A stretch of 64,000 bases of DNA, from contig NC_133774.1 in the NCBI RefSeq assembly GCF_003597395.2, forward strand, positions 51,513,328 through 51,577,327. Direction: 5' to 3'. Of this stretch, positions 50,780 through 62,400 are shown one piece after another. Within the stretch, counting starts at the first letter, position 1; every line of letters starts with the position of its first letter. This stretch comes from Chelonoidis abingdonii. Its lineage: Eukaryota; Chordata; Testudines; Testudinidae. A program made the translations under genes and the position numbers. Below the pieces are notes generated by a model. That model was given only the letters and a program-made list of their open reading frames with translations. It was not told the origin of the DNA and made no database searches.

Positions 50780-50815
50780 TAAGGTGCACAAGTACTCCTG
50801 TTCTTTTTAATTTGC
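50780..50815 (+). repeat. SINE fragment, right part
   Basis: It starts with the TAA target duplicate and continues GGTGCACAAGTACTCCTG, completing the SINE begun at 48684. The match fades into ordinary AT-rich sequence after about 50815. Confidence 0.6.
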
Positions 50816-53800
50816 TTTCTGTGAAGATTTATTGCAGCTGAGTCTTACTAGCACAAATCGGTTCAGGAGGTGAATTCCGAAGCTAAATGGCAAGTATCAT
50901 AGAGATCTACATTTGTAGGTGAAGCATACAATATCTTTCTGCAATATTCATTGGATTCTTGTCATACCTTCATACATAATGTATACATATAATCTGTGTT
51001 GTACATTAGCCTTACCCGGAGAAGTATTACTGGATCTGTTTCATTGTAAGAAGTCCAGATGTTTCTAATCTTGAGTTTTCTGTGCTTCAGGTAAAACATA
51101 ATTTAGATGATGGTGGTTGTAACAAATCTTGTTGAACAACCAGCTCTGTCCATTAAGTTTCACTCTCTCCTGAATTTCTATGACTATGGGGGGGGATGTT
51201 CCAGATTTTCCCCTTCCCCCTTAATGCACTACAGTTCATCTAGGACCTGAGGTCACATATTAGCATTGTTTAATGTATTGTATTATTTGCTGTAACAGAG
51301 GAGCTGTCATCATCCTACATCTAACAACCTGTTCTCTGAAAAATCTTGCATCTTTAGCCTCAGGTGTCACACAGAGATACTTCTAAAGCACTCTCTAAAT
51401 TTCATTCTGCTGCAACTCCTTCTACGCAGGACAGTATTCATTTACTTCTGCCCAGGCCACAAACACATACTCACAGACTTATCTGTCACATACTGTAACT
51501 TGTCACCAGCACTGATTCAGCTTAACAGTAATCAGTCACTTGCAACAAGTGAAAGAAGTGAAATTGCTTTGATGTCAGTCTCTAATGGTGAATAGGTGCA
51601 TAGATTCTTGGGTTGGTAGTGCACTTATTTAGGCTTGACAGAATTGAATTTTTTTAAAATAATTTCAACAAATAATATCAGTGTTCATTTAAAAGCATTT
51701 CTTTCTAATTTTATGCAGTTAAAATTCACAGTTGTGGGAAATTATAGGGCGAGGGTCAGACAATTATTTTAATGACAATAGATATTAAGATTCAAAAAGT
51801 TAAAGCTTTATAACTGTTAAAACATAAAATGTCAATAGCACATATCAAAATATAAATAGTAAATACAAACTAATGAATTCTCAAGCAGCATTTTTCTTAT
51901 TTTGCCTATCTGTAAATTTCAATGATAATTGATGGAAATATTTTTCATGGGTTTTTGTGTGTACAGTGATATTCATGTTTATCAACATTTACCAATAAAC
52001 ATCTAATCCTTCAAAGTCTTGTAGTATGGTATGTAGGAAAATGAAACCTATGACTCTGATCCTACAAACACATGGATGTGAATATACTATATGTACACCA
52101 ATAGTCTCAATTAACTCAGTGGGACTACTCGTGTGAAAAGGTAGGTATATAAGGCCAGGTATAAACGTGGAAGACTTTGCTGGTATAGCTACACTGGTAT
52201 ACTAAATACATCTGCAGAAAGCTCCTAATGTGGACTCAGCTTATATCAGCAAACCAGCATCCCTGAGCTAAATAAGCTATAATGGCAGAAGTGCAGTTTT
52301 ACTAGTATAGCTCTGTTTATTCTAGGGGCTTTTGCTGGTGTAACTATGTTGGTCATAAATCACAATTCCCCTGACAGACAGAGCTATGCCAGCAAAAGTT
52401 AATGGTATAGACGGGGCCTTAGTCTCTCTATAAGATAACATAAGTGGCACAGTGGCATTGTTAAATGAATTCTTTTTGCAATTATATGTCAGTGACACTT
52501 TGCTGCCATTAGAAATGGGCTTTCATACTCGGGGACACTAGCAGGCAGCATGACTGCCTGAAGCATCTGAAAGTTAAGTAGCTCTCATAAGTTTTCTTAA
52601 CCTCTTTGCCACTTATTTAAACACAAATAACTTAGGCAAGTGCATCCTCCCTACTATCCCATCTTCTTTTTCTAGAGCAAGAATTAGGACCTTACTGCAG
52701 GATCAAACCAGAGGAGTTATTGTTCTGGGAGGGAATGTATTTCTTGTTGCACTTCGCACTGGCCAGGACAGTTGAGGTAATACACTGAGTAGCGACAATT
52801 GTGTAGAGATCTCCAAACAAGTAAGTTACATACCTCTGGAACAGGGGTTTAACTCCAATACTGGCATACATTGCTCTTATTACAGAAGTCTGCTGTTCAC
52901 TTTTCCTTCTTGTAATTGTCACCAGTGACAGAGGTATATTGTGGCTCTTGTGTTTAAATCATGTGGCCTGAAATCTCCTATATTGATGTGTATGTTTATT
53001 AAAGAACAGACTGAATTCCTTATGAAACTAAGATTTAGGCCTTGATCCTGCATTGGCAGAATGCAGCACTTACACAGAGCTCTCAGTAGAGACCCATTTA
53101 TCTTTCACTGTACAGAGCTATGTGCATCTACTGTGTTATAAAACTGATTAATAATGTAACAACTATAAGCTACTGACAACTAAAGTACAATGGCTTTTTA
53201 TCTTACATTTCATTATCTTACATTTCATTATTTGAAGCATCCCAACACCCCAGCCATGTCACACAAGACAGATTCTATTTCACTGTGATTTCCTTCTATT
53301 TAATCTAAATATTCCCTCTTTTTGTAGTAATCTGAAAATCATTGGGGTAAATAGCGGTTATAAGAACCTGCATTTCACAAGCACAGCAGATGCTGTGCTG
53401 AGGCCAGGTATCCCTCTAATTCAGCTCATAAACCACACAGCATCAGAGCAATGGGGTATGAGATTACTTATTTAAGTATTTAAGATCTAATTACTCTTCT
53501 TCACAGTAAGATGTCTCAAAGGTTTACGGTATTAACTGGTTTATAGGTACTTCATATAAACAATATAAAACAAACACAGGAATGGGATTTGATTGTCCTC
53601 CCACTTACATCTGTATAAATTGGGCATAACTCGTTTGAAGTCAGTGCAGTTACTCCGGTGTAAGTGAGAGGAGAATCAGGCCCATGGATTTTACTCTGAC
53701 TGTGGTATTAGCAAGAAGGGGGACTTCGTTCTTTGATATCTACAAGTACATTTTTAAAACAACATGCAGGGATTTTGCTGCATATTTCTCACTGGCACTT

Positions 53801-53885
53801 ACAGAAGTTGTGCATAAAACTTCCTAGGCATCACTTTTTAAAATACTCATCTGAATTTTTGTCAGTAATTAGAGATCTCTCTATC
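50816..53885. other. Intergenic stretch, no gene recognised
   Basis: AT-rich sequence with one Harbinger-like MITE (52151-52421) and a 15-bp direct duplication near 53198-53229. Nothing else is supported. Confidence 0.6.
52151..52421. mobile_element. Harbinger-like MITE
   Basis: About 270 bp with ends AAGGCCAGGTATAAAC and GTATAGACGGGGCCTTA, imperfect inverted repeats. The interior contains facing copies of GCTGGTATAGCTA-like and TAGTATAGCTCTG-like words. The target duplication is not clear. Confidence 0.55.
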
Positions 53886-54865
53886 TTAAGAACATAAGAA
53901 CAGCCTACTGGGTCAGAACAAAGATCCATCTAGCCCAGTATCTTGTCTTCCGACAGAGGCCAATATCAGGTGCCCCAGACAGAATGAACAGAACAGATAA
54001 TCATCAAGTGATCCATTCCCTGTCGCTTATTCCCAGCTTCTTGCAAACAGAGGCTAGGGACATCATCCCTGCCCATCTTGGCTAATAGCCATTGATGGAC
54101 CTATCCTCCATGAATTTATCTAATACTTTTTTGAACCCTGTTATAGTCTTGGCCTTCACAACATCCTCTGGCAAAGAGTTCCACAGGTTGTGCATTGTGT
54201 GAAGAAAGACTCCTTTTGTTTGTTTTAAACCAGCTGCCTGGTTTTAAACCAGGTCATGTGGTGACCTCTAGTTTTTGTGTTATGAGAAGGAGTAAATAAC
54301 ACTTCCTTATTTACTTTCTCCACACCCATCATGATTTTATAGACCTCAACCATATCCCCCCTTAGTCATCTCTTTTCCAAGCTGAAAAGTCCCAATCTTA
54401 TTAATCTCTCCTCATATGGAAGCCGTTCCATATCCCTAATAATTTTGTTGCCCTCTTCTGAACCTTTTCCGATTCCAATATATCTTTTCTGAGATGGGGC
54501 GACTACATCTGCATGCAGTATTCAAGATATGGGCATACCATGGATTTATCAGAGGCAATATGATATTTTCTGTCTTTTTATCTATCCCTTTCTTAATGAT
54601 GCCCAACATTTTGTTTAATTTTTGACTGTCACTGCATGCTGAGTGGATGTTTTCAGAAAATTATTAGCAATGACTCCAAGATCTCTTTCTTGAGTGGTAA
54701 CAGCTAATTTAGACCCCATCATTTTATATGTATAGTTGGGATTATGCTTTCTAATGTGCATCACTTGCATTTATCAACGTTGAATTTCATCTGCCATTTT
54801 GTTGATCAGTCGTCTAGTTTTGAGAGATCCTTTTGTAGCTTTTCGGTGAGTTTGGCCTATCCATG
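53886..54865 (-). mobile_element. CR1 LINE 3' end, nearly 1 kb
   Basis: The left edge AAGAACATAAGAACAG is the complement of the CR1 octamer tail. The body carries the standard turtle CR1 3' sequence in antisense (CTTCACAACATCCTCTGGC, AAGTCCCAATCTTATTAATC, CCAAGATCTCTTTCTTGAG). In the sense direction it covers the end of ORF2 and the 3' UTR, with stops. Its left part is homologous to 30664-30985. Confidence 0.85.
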
Positions 54866-55691
54866 TTTATACCCAGGGCTCTAACCGAGAAGAAATGAGG
54901 GAAAATGCAACTCCTTGTTAAAATACGGAAATCAGTCTATTAAATAGTCTTAGAAAGAAGAGATCCCTTTGTCACTGTAGAAGTTCTGCATTTAAACACA
55001 TAATGGGGCTGATTTACAGTTTTTTAGGTAAATCACCCATTTGATAAGAGGAAAATACATCTGCTTTATTAATAACTTTAGAGCAAAAAAGAATTTGATA
55101 TTTTGTGAAATGTCTAATGACCTTCTAAAGAACTGTCCTGTTCGGTGGGTTTTGCCATTCTTCCCAGCCAATGGTTTTGATCCTGCTGTGCCTATGTGGT
55201 CAAAACTACCAGGAAATTTTATGGCTAGGTTCTTCTGGTACATTCTGGGAGCTCTGTGAGGCTGTGCTTGTGTACTTCAGCCAGAAAAGGTGCCTATGGA
55301 GCTCAGGAATTGAGGGATCGTATATGGAATCCTGCACTGACAAATGTCTTGCAGTCTTTGGCTTAGGGGCTGCAGGGTTGTGGTGATGCAAAACAGGAGC
55401 ATGGTTAACACTTCTCCCTGTTGTGCTGACACTCAGCTCTATGATTATGGCAAAACAGATGCAAGTAGCCAATGTAACAGAGCAGATACCTGTCTTTTCT
55501 AGGTCCCTATATAGTGATTTACTCTTATCCGTTAGTTTGGAGAAAAAAATGTTTCCCAAATGTTGCTGGAGGCTAACTAGCATCATCACCTGACAGCAAA
55601 GTAGTTCTTGACCACAGACATGTACACTCATTGCCAGCATTTGCCCCTGAATTATCACAGTAAGGAACAGTTATACGAGACTGAAAGATCT

Positions 55692-55790
55692 ACATGACAG
55701 ACAAGGTGGGTGAGGTAATTTCTTTTATTGCACCAACTTCTGTTGGTTAGAGAAGTTTTTGAGCTCTTCTTCGTAGATCCAAATGAATCA
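55692..55790 (+). repeat. SINE tail fragment
   Basis: It contains GACAAGGTGGGTGAGGTAAT, TCTTTTATTGCACCAACTTC and GAGCTCTTCTTC, a segment I recognise as the 3' half of a widespread sauropsid tRNA-derived SINE. The head is missing. Confidence 0.6.
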
Positions 55791-56171
55791 CGCTTGGCCT
55801 AATCCAGTTAGCTGGGAAAGTAAATGTTCCCATAATCTCACAGCTTCATTGCCATTTGTTTCCTTAGTAAAATGCAAATTTCTATGAGGCACCACTAAAA
55901 AAACTGAAATCTATACACAATCAGGTGCATATTTCCACCAACCACCATCAACTATTCCTCTCAGTCCTGTTTCTATTCACCCTGGGCAAACAGGCCAGTG
56001 GTTTTCCAAAAGCCCTAATTTACAATTCATTTTAAGTCTCACTTGCAGTAGTGCTGTCCTTGAACAAAAAGGCTTACTGTCCTCTAATAAATACATAGGT
56101 GTCTTTGTAAACATTGCTCATCACTGTGGTTGCCCACAGCATGACACTGTATCAAGCAATCTACGACAAGC

Positions 56172-56752
56172 AGAGCTGGTTGGAAAATGTGACATTTTTA
56201 CCTGCAGAAAACTTCAGTTGTATTTGTTTGCATCTCAATTTTTCATGGAATTTTTTGAATATTCTGGAAAAAATCCCTGAAGTTTTTTGACTGAAAACTA
56301 AAATGTTTCAATGCTGAAATGGTGCTTTAGTACCTCATGGTGCCTTTCTCTTCTATAGTTCAGGTTTCCTGACTAGAGAACTTCTCCTATGATGCACTAT
56401 GCTCTCACCTTTCATGGTGGGGAAGGCCAGTCACCATGGCAATTGCACAGGAGAAGTAGTCTGGTGAAGGATCCTGACCTGCAGAAGAGAATGGGACAAT
56501 GATGTATCCAAACAACAACTCCCATAAGGCACGACAGCAGCATTTCAGAATCAAGATATTTCAATTTTGGGCCAAAATATTTTGGTTTTTTTTCACCAAA
56601 AACCAAATACTTTTCTATTTTCAAGTGTTCAGTTTTTCAGCAAAAGATCAATTTTTTTCTGTGGAAAGTAGATAATTTTCACAAACAAAAACTTTAGTCA
56701 AAGAACTAATTTTCTGTTGAAAAACAATTATGATGGAAAAATTTCAACCAGC
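56172..56752. mobile_element. AT-rich palindromic MITE
   Basis: Ends AGCTGGTTGGAAAATGT and AAATTTCAACCAGCCC are imperfect inverted repeats about 580 bp apart. Between them A- and T-runs (GGAAAAAATCCC, TTTTTCACCAAAAACC) form long imperfect foldbacks. It resembles the decayed copy at 19346-19745. Confidence 0.55.
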
Positions 56753-57179
56753 CCTTATGCCAAAGCTATGTATAGTTGGTTAGGGAAATTTGCCTGCATT
56801 GTACAGACACAGATCCTATCCCTAAACACTAAATATATGACACAGGCGGAATCTGAAAAACTTTTTAAAATTTACTCTAATGGAATGCCTAATTACAACA
56901 TGTCTATGCAAATTAACAGTAGGCTTGTTTGCAAATACCGAAACTGAGTGCATAACAATTTCAGCATTGGCAATGCAGTTAACTGCCTGTGTAACTTACT
57001 TTGGTTACCTAGCTTACATATGTAGCTTTTTAAAAATTCCTAACATATCTCAATATGTGTGCATAATGAAGGAAAGTCACACAAATGCGTCCATTTTAAC
57101 ATAAATCATTCTGTATTTCTGGTTCACTGCAGAACTCAGTGCTCCATTGCCATCTATTTCCACCTGCCATGTCTATTTG

Positions 57180-57280
57180 TACTTTATGCTCCAATACGTC
57201 TGTTAGTCTATAAGGTGCCACAGGACTCTTTGTTGCTTTTTACAAATCCAGACTAAGATGGCTACCCTTCTGATACTTGA
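57180..57280 (-). repeat. Turtle SINE fragment, second copy
   Basis: It shares with 39803-39898 the words TTATGCTCCAATACGTCTG, TTAGTCTATAAGGTGCC and GGCTACCC.TCTGATACTT. It is in the same orientation as that copy. Confidence 0.65.
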
Positions 57281-57353
57281 TGTAAGGAGCCATGTAACCC
57301 CTGCACTGGAACCAATTAAATGCCTGGTATAGGAGAGTATGGGTGATGGGCAG

Positions 57354-58121
57354 TGTAACATTCTTGCCTCTCAGGATCAGGGCACCTCCCCCTGCCAGAG
57401 GCATCAGGAAATTGTTATGCCTGCTTGACGTTTTGTCAGGGGCCTGGCTTGTGGCTGCCCAATCACCCAAATAGCAGTTCAAAGCTCTGAAAGGTGGGTT
57501 AAGCAAACAACCAGTTGGCCGGTAGCCCAGGCCTCCTGGTGGGGGGTGAACAATAGTCTATGGCTCAGGCCTTCTGAATGTGGGATGAACAATTAAATTG
57601 TTTATATTGCTGGCCTTCTGGCCTAAAGATTAGCACACAACCAGCTTCATATACTGAGCTGGGGAGAAGGGGCCCCAGGCCCACCCTGCTCCACCAGATC
57701 CCAGCCCAGGGCCCTAGAAGTGGCAGCGAATCCAGTCACTTGGTCACTGGGAAAATGTGCAGTCACTGCCTCGCCTTCCAGCAGCACAATGAGACCAAAG
57801 TTTTGTTTCCCTGGACTACTTCCTACCAGTTCCTGTTGGCACTGCTCCATCACTGCTGGGCCCTGGTCCTCAGTCTCGTGGTCAGGCTCCTGGGGCAGCA
57901 GTTTGTATTCCTTGTCTGGTTGCAAGCGCAGCAGAGGGCTCAGCTTCCTGAGTGGGACATCTGCCTCTTGGTCTGGCCCCAACTGAGCTGCAGGGCCCTG
58001 TTCTTACACTTTCTGCCCCGCCCTTGCACTTCCTGTGGAGAGGGCAGGGTACAGTTAGCTGTGCCCACCAGGGGGAATTAACCCCATCTGTACTGGAGGG
58101 AAGTCACTCTGCCTTGTTACA
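57354..58121 (-). mobile_element. Possible solo LTR
   Basis: On the minus strand the 768-bp segment begins TGTAACAAGGCAGAG and ends GAATGTTACA, a TG...CA pair with inverted TGTAACA ends. The interior is GC-rich and lacks a credible gene despite a 167-codon plus-strand frame. No clear target duplication is seen, so the call is tentative. Confidence 0.4.
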
Positions 58122-59470
58122 GGTACAGTTGGCACATGGGGCTCTCCATCCTTCAGACCCCCTGCGTCTACTCCAGAAGCTGGGGGCAGCCTTGTTGCCC
58201 ATCTCTCAGGATTTCCTTGAGCGGGTCCTGTGAGAGGGTGCTCCCCACCCACCACTTGCCCCAGGCCCTCCGGACCTTTTCATCGGGCCCCTGTCCCATG
58301 AGCCCCCCCCCCGCCTCATCCCTTCCATAACCCAAGCCAACTGCATGCCGTGCAGCCGGTTCGCTTCCAAACCACACCATGGGAACAACTTTACACACTC
58401 GTGTTCCATATGTTTCACTTCCTCACCCTTGTGTCCTGCCCCGATACCAAGTGGCGGGACTATGTACCATTTGTAGAGGGTGAGAAATCCCGGTGGGCCA
58501 GCCTCTATTCCAGCTTGGTCCCATGGCCTGCCAGGGATATCGGTTGACAGCTCCTTCATGGAGCTGTGAGAATGGGCATATACTTGGCACGGTTCACTCC
58601 CATCCATGACGCCTGCCCCTTTTGTGGTGTGAGGGAGACCCTGACGCATGCCTATCTAGAATGCACCAGGTTGCAGCCCCTATTCTGGCTCCTCCAGAAC
58701 TTTTTGTTGAGGTTTTGACTGCACTTTTCCCCACGCCTCTTCATATATTCATACCCTGTCCCTGGCCCCACAAAGTCATGAGACCTCCTCATCAACCTCC
58801 TCCTGGCCCTGGCCAAAGTGGCCATCTACAATATCAGGAGGAGGATGCTAGATGAGGGGGTGCTGTGCCAGGGGCATAGCCAGGTGGATGGAACAGGGGG
58901 AGCAATCAAAAAAAAGGCGCCACCCGTTGCAGTGCTTTTACTCACCTGGCGGCGCTCTAGGTCTTCGGTGGCGGGCCCTTCATTTGCTCCAGGTGTCTTC
59001 GGTGGCACTGAAGGTCCCGCCGCCAAAATGCCACCAAAGAGCAAGTGAAGGTCCTGCCGCCAAAGTGCCACTGAAGACCCGGAGCACCACCAGGTGAGTA
59101 AAATAAAAGTGCTGCAGTGGGTGGCACCTTTTTTTTTAATCGCTCCCCCAGGTGAGTAAAAAGGTGCCAAGAAATTGACAAGGTGCCATAAGTGCTCAGT
59201 GGGGGAGCGGCCGCTCCCCCATTCCCCTGCAGCTACGCTACTGTGCTCTGCGACAGGGGGGCCTTTTTCCGTTCCTCCCTGGTCTCATGCATCTGGGCAG
59301 AGTTCCTCTGGGCAGCGTCCGCTGGCTCCCTAGACAGCTTTGAGGAGCAGTGGGTGCTGTCCAGGGTTCTCTGCTCGGTGTCCCCCTTTGGATCCCTAGT
59401 TTTGAACCTGTGACCTCCACTCCTTGCCCTGTTATTTTTTAGTTGTCTCCCATGTTTAGTTGGAGCCCGT
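58122..59470 (+). mobile_element. LINE 3' ORF remnant interrupted by a hAT MITE
   Basis: Broken plus-strand frames read, in order, a W-R-D block with KWRDYVPFVEGEK, WQLLHGAVRMG, then CPFCGVRETLTHAYLEC, a C-x2-C...H-x4-C knuckle found near the C-terminus of several non-LTR retrotransposons, then LINLLLALAKVAIY and the FLWAASAGSLDSFEEQ block. The order fits the region after a reverse transcriptase domain; Tx1/L1-related is my guess at the clade. A hAT MITE at 58869-59243 splits it, and frameshifts and stops show it is dead. Confidence 0.6.
58869..59243. mobile_element. hAT-type MITE inside a LINE remnant
   Basis: This 375-bp element has ends CAGGGGCATAGCC and GCTACGCTACTG, with duplications TGCTGTGC (58861-58868) and TGCTCTGC (59244-59251), seven of eight matching. 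The interior has two nearly palindromic arms with TTTTACTCACCTGG and its complement, and alternating poly-A and poly-T runs. Confidence 0.75.
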
Positions 59471-62400
59471 GTCCAGTGGTCCCTCCTGCAAGGCTGGGGG
59501 AAGGGTCTACAAGCCTGCCCGCCTCCCGGAATATCCAATAAGGTCTCACTGCAGCTAGGTAGCACCCCTCTCCTTTGTTAAAAGTTTAAGAAAAGTTGCA
59601 CCTCTTACTTAATTCCATGCATGTGTTTGTTCTCATTTTGCCACTCTGTCCACACTAAATGCTTATCTATTCATTTTAAAACTTGAAATGACATCTTTAA
59701 AAATTAGCTCTCATATAAACAAGTGTAAATCAGTTGTGTTAAATGGGTTCCCTTTCACTTACAGTAGGGCTAGATTTGGCCCTTTAAAAATAATGTTTTC
59801 AAAACCATTGATATATTTCAGCTTTATACCTTCATTCCCCCTCCCCCACAATATCTCCTGTGGAAACAGAAAGCATCTTTACTTATTTTATGTCTCCTCA
59901 TTTAATAAGACTCTTCAGAGTGGTCTTGTAATCAGTTTTATAAGGACCAGTTCTATATGGACTGGTTTTTCAGGGCTGGGTCCACTGGTCAGATCTTCAG
60001 CTGATATAAATTGTCATGTCTCCATGGACTTCATTTTTTACCAGCGGAAGATCTGCTCTATCTATTTTTACAGCATCTGGCACAGTGAGTCCCTAATTCT
60101 GAATGTGGGTTGTGAGTCCCACTGCAGCATAAGCAAGTGCTAATGAAATAATATGAATAATTAAATGGTGAGGCAAAATCAACTTTATCAAATTATCTTG
60201 GGTATGAAAAATTAAGTTGGAAATTTCACACATTTCAAATTGTCAAGATTTCTGGTACTTCTTACTTGGAGCCATGGTGGAATTTTTATGAGAACTTGTC
60301 CTTTCCAATGGTAGTGTGGCATTTCTGCTTCTAGTGCTAGAGTGGATCATGGAACCAAGACAGCATGAGTCTAGTACACACAGCATGCATCTGGGTGCGA
60401 GGACCAACTGAGTTCTAGTCAGGATTCTACCAGTGACTCACTGTGTGTCTCTCAGCAAGTAGTAGGGCTGCACTGTTCAAAAGTGGCCTCTAATTTTAGG
60501 TGTTTCTGTTTTTGGTTGTCCAGCTACAGAAACCTTGTGCCTGGTTTTCAGAGATGCTAAACATCCACAATTCCAGCTGAAGTCATCTTTGAAAAATCAG
60601 GCCTTGGGTATCTAAAGCTAGGCACCCAAAACCAGAGGCACCCAAAATGAGAGGCTACTTTGGAAATTTTGGCTATAAATTTGGCTCTCTGTAAAATCAT
60701 CATCGCGGCAAATCCCAAAGGGATATATCTTCCTTTCAGATTGAGCATCACCTGCATTATTTTCTAGCTGGGTCCTTAAGATGGTCTGGAGGATATTCAG
60801 TTTATCTCTACCAGTGACAATCTTACTTACTGTACTACCAAAGTTTTAGCTACCACTTGATCACCGTCCATGTAGTAGTATTCCTTGGTAAACACTCTCT
60901 GTAATTCATTGGTCTGCCATCCTAATAATATGCCTGTACCAAGAAAGCTGCTGAAATGGAACCAGTGCTAATTGAGGTGGTTGCTGGGTTTGGCTTCGAA
61001 TATCTTCATTTCTGATCTCATCTTGTCATTTAATGTGGAGCAGCTGACGAAGAAAATGAGAATCTAAAACATCATTCTGCTGTTCTTCAGCCTTCCTTGG
61101 CGCTCATGTTTTACTGCTGTACAACAGTGTTGCTATCTACAAATCCACACCTTCATAATATGCTTGATTTCAATTCATCCCCACAGAGGTCACTAAAGGG
61201 CTCAAAACAGGCAGCAGTTGCTGCCATACAACTGTCCACATCTTTTGAGTATCCTTCAGCACTGTCTATGATGCTTCCCAAGTTTTTGACAGTCTCTGTA
61301 AAATGAATAAAGATAATAATTCCATCCCATGAATGTTGTGGAGGCTTCATTGGCTAATGTTCAGCTTGGAAGTTTTTAAAGCATTGTGTAAGTGTTAAGT
61401 GAGTGCAGAGGTACATAAAAATAGACACTAATGGAGACAAGCTAACTACATATCTGTGATCTTCAAAATGTTCTTATTCCACTCAAACTAATTTATCCAC
61501 TGCTAGTGAAAACATTTCACATCTCATGATAGCCACTGATTATGAACATGGCAGAATGGATGAGAAGGTGAGAGATGCTTTCCATCCAGTATTCCATTTA
61601 CAGGAGATGTTTCTCAATTACTGTATTAAATAGTGAAATTGATTTTATTAATTATAATTACAGTAATCGTCCATGTTTTTGTAAAAGAATATATTAATCA
61701 GGAGCTCATTGAGCTGTTTAATAGGATATCATGGCTATTAAATCATCTATTCCCACTGTCCCTATGAACATGCTGATTTGCTTTTATTCCCAACCATGTG
61801 CTCTACCCTAATTCAGTCAGGCAGAAATCCAAATGCATCTTGGCAAAGAAACAAAAGCTCTGATGAAGTGAACATTAACAGTGTGATTTGTTCTCAGATG
61901 GTGATACATTCCTCTCTTCCCATCACCCTTCATTGGGCCCCTTTCTGATTATTCATACTTAATTAAATAAATCATTTAAAAATGTAGGACAGTATTTCTA
62001 TAACATGTATCATTCATGCCTTTTTAAACTGCACAGGTTAACTTGATGATAGATCTTCCTCAAAACGCACATTAATGGTCTGACCCATTCCCTATAAGAT
62101 TGTCCTTGAAAATGTATAAGGAAAAATGTGCATATTTATTCCCATGCCATAGCTGACAAGAAGACTAGATGTTTATGTGAGCAAAATGTTAGAACATGCA
62201 TTATAATCTCAGTTGCAAATCAAGCATGAAGTGTTGTTTTTCTTAAACGTTGTACTGATCTTTCAATTTTAGGGAAAGAGCAGTACTAGAAACAGATCAC
62301 AATGGGCAAATCATTGCTGGCCCTAGACAGGTGCAATAAAGAGGAAAGAAGATACATGGAGCCAGGCCATAGAGGAACCATAAATCAGCTGACTGGCCTC

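Noticed and set aside
55206..55658. 150-codon minus-strand frame with a hydrophobic stretch
   Set aside because: No family is recognised, the start is arbitrary, and the surrounding DNA looks like old repeat. Worth a search but not supported as a gene.
57578..58081. 167-codon plus-strand frame
   Set aside because: It falls in a GC-rich repeat (possible LTR on the opposite strand) and has no recognisable protein features.
59688..60143. 151-codon plus-strand frame
   Set aside because: Its F/S/I-rich translation of AT-rich DNA has no domain and no exon signals.
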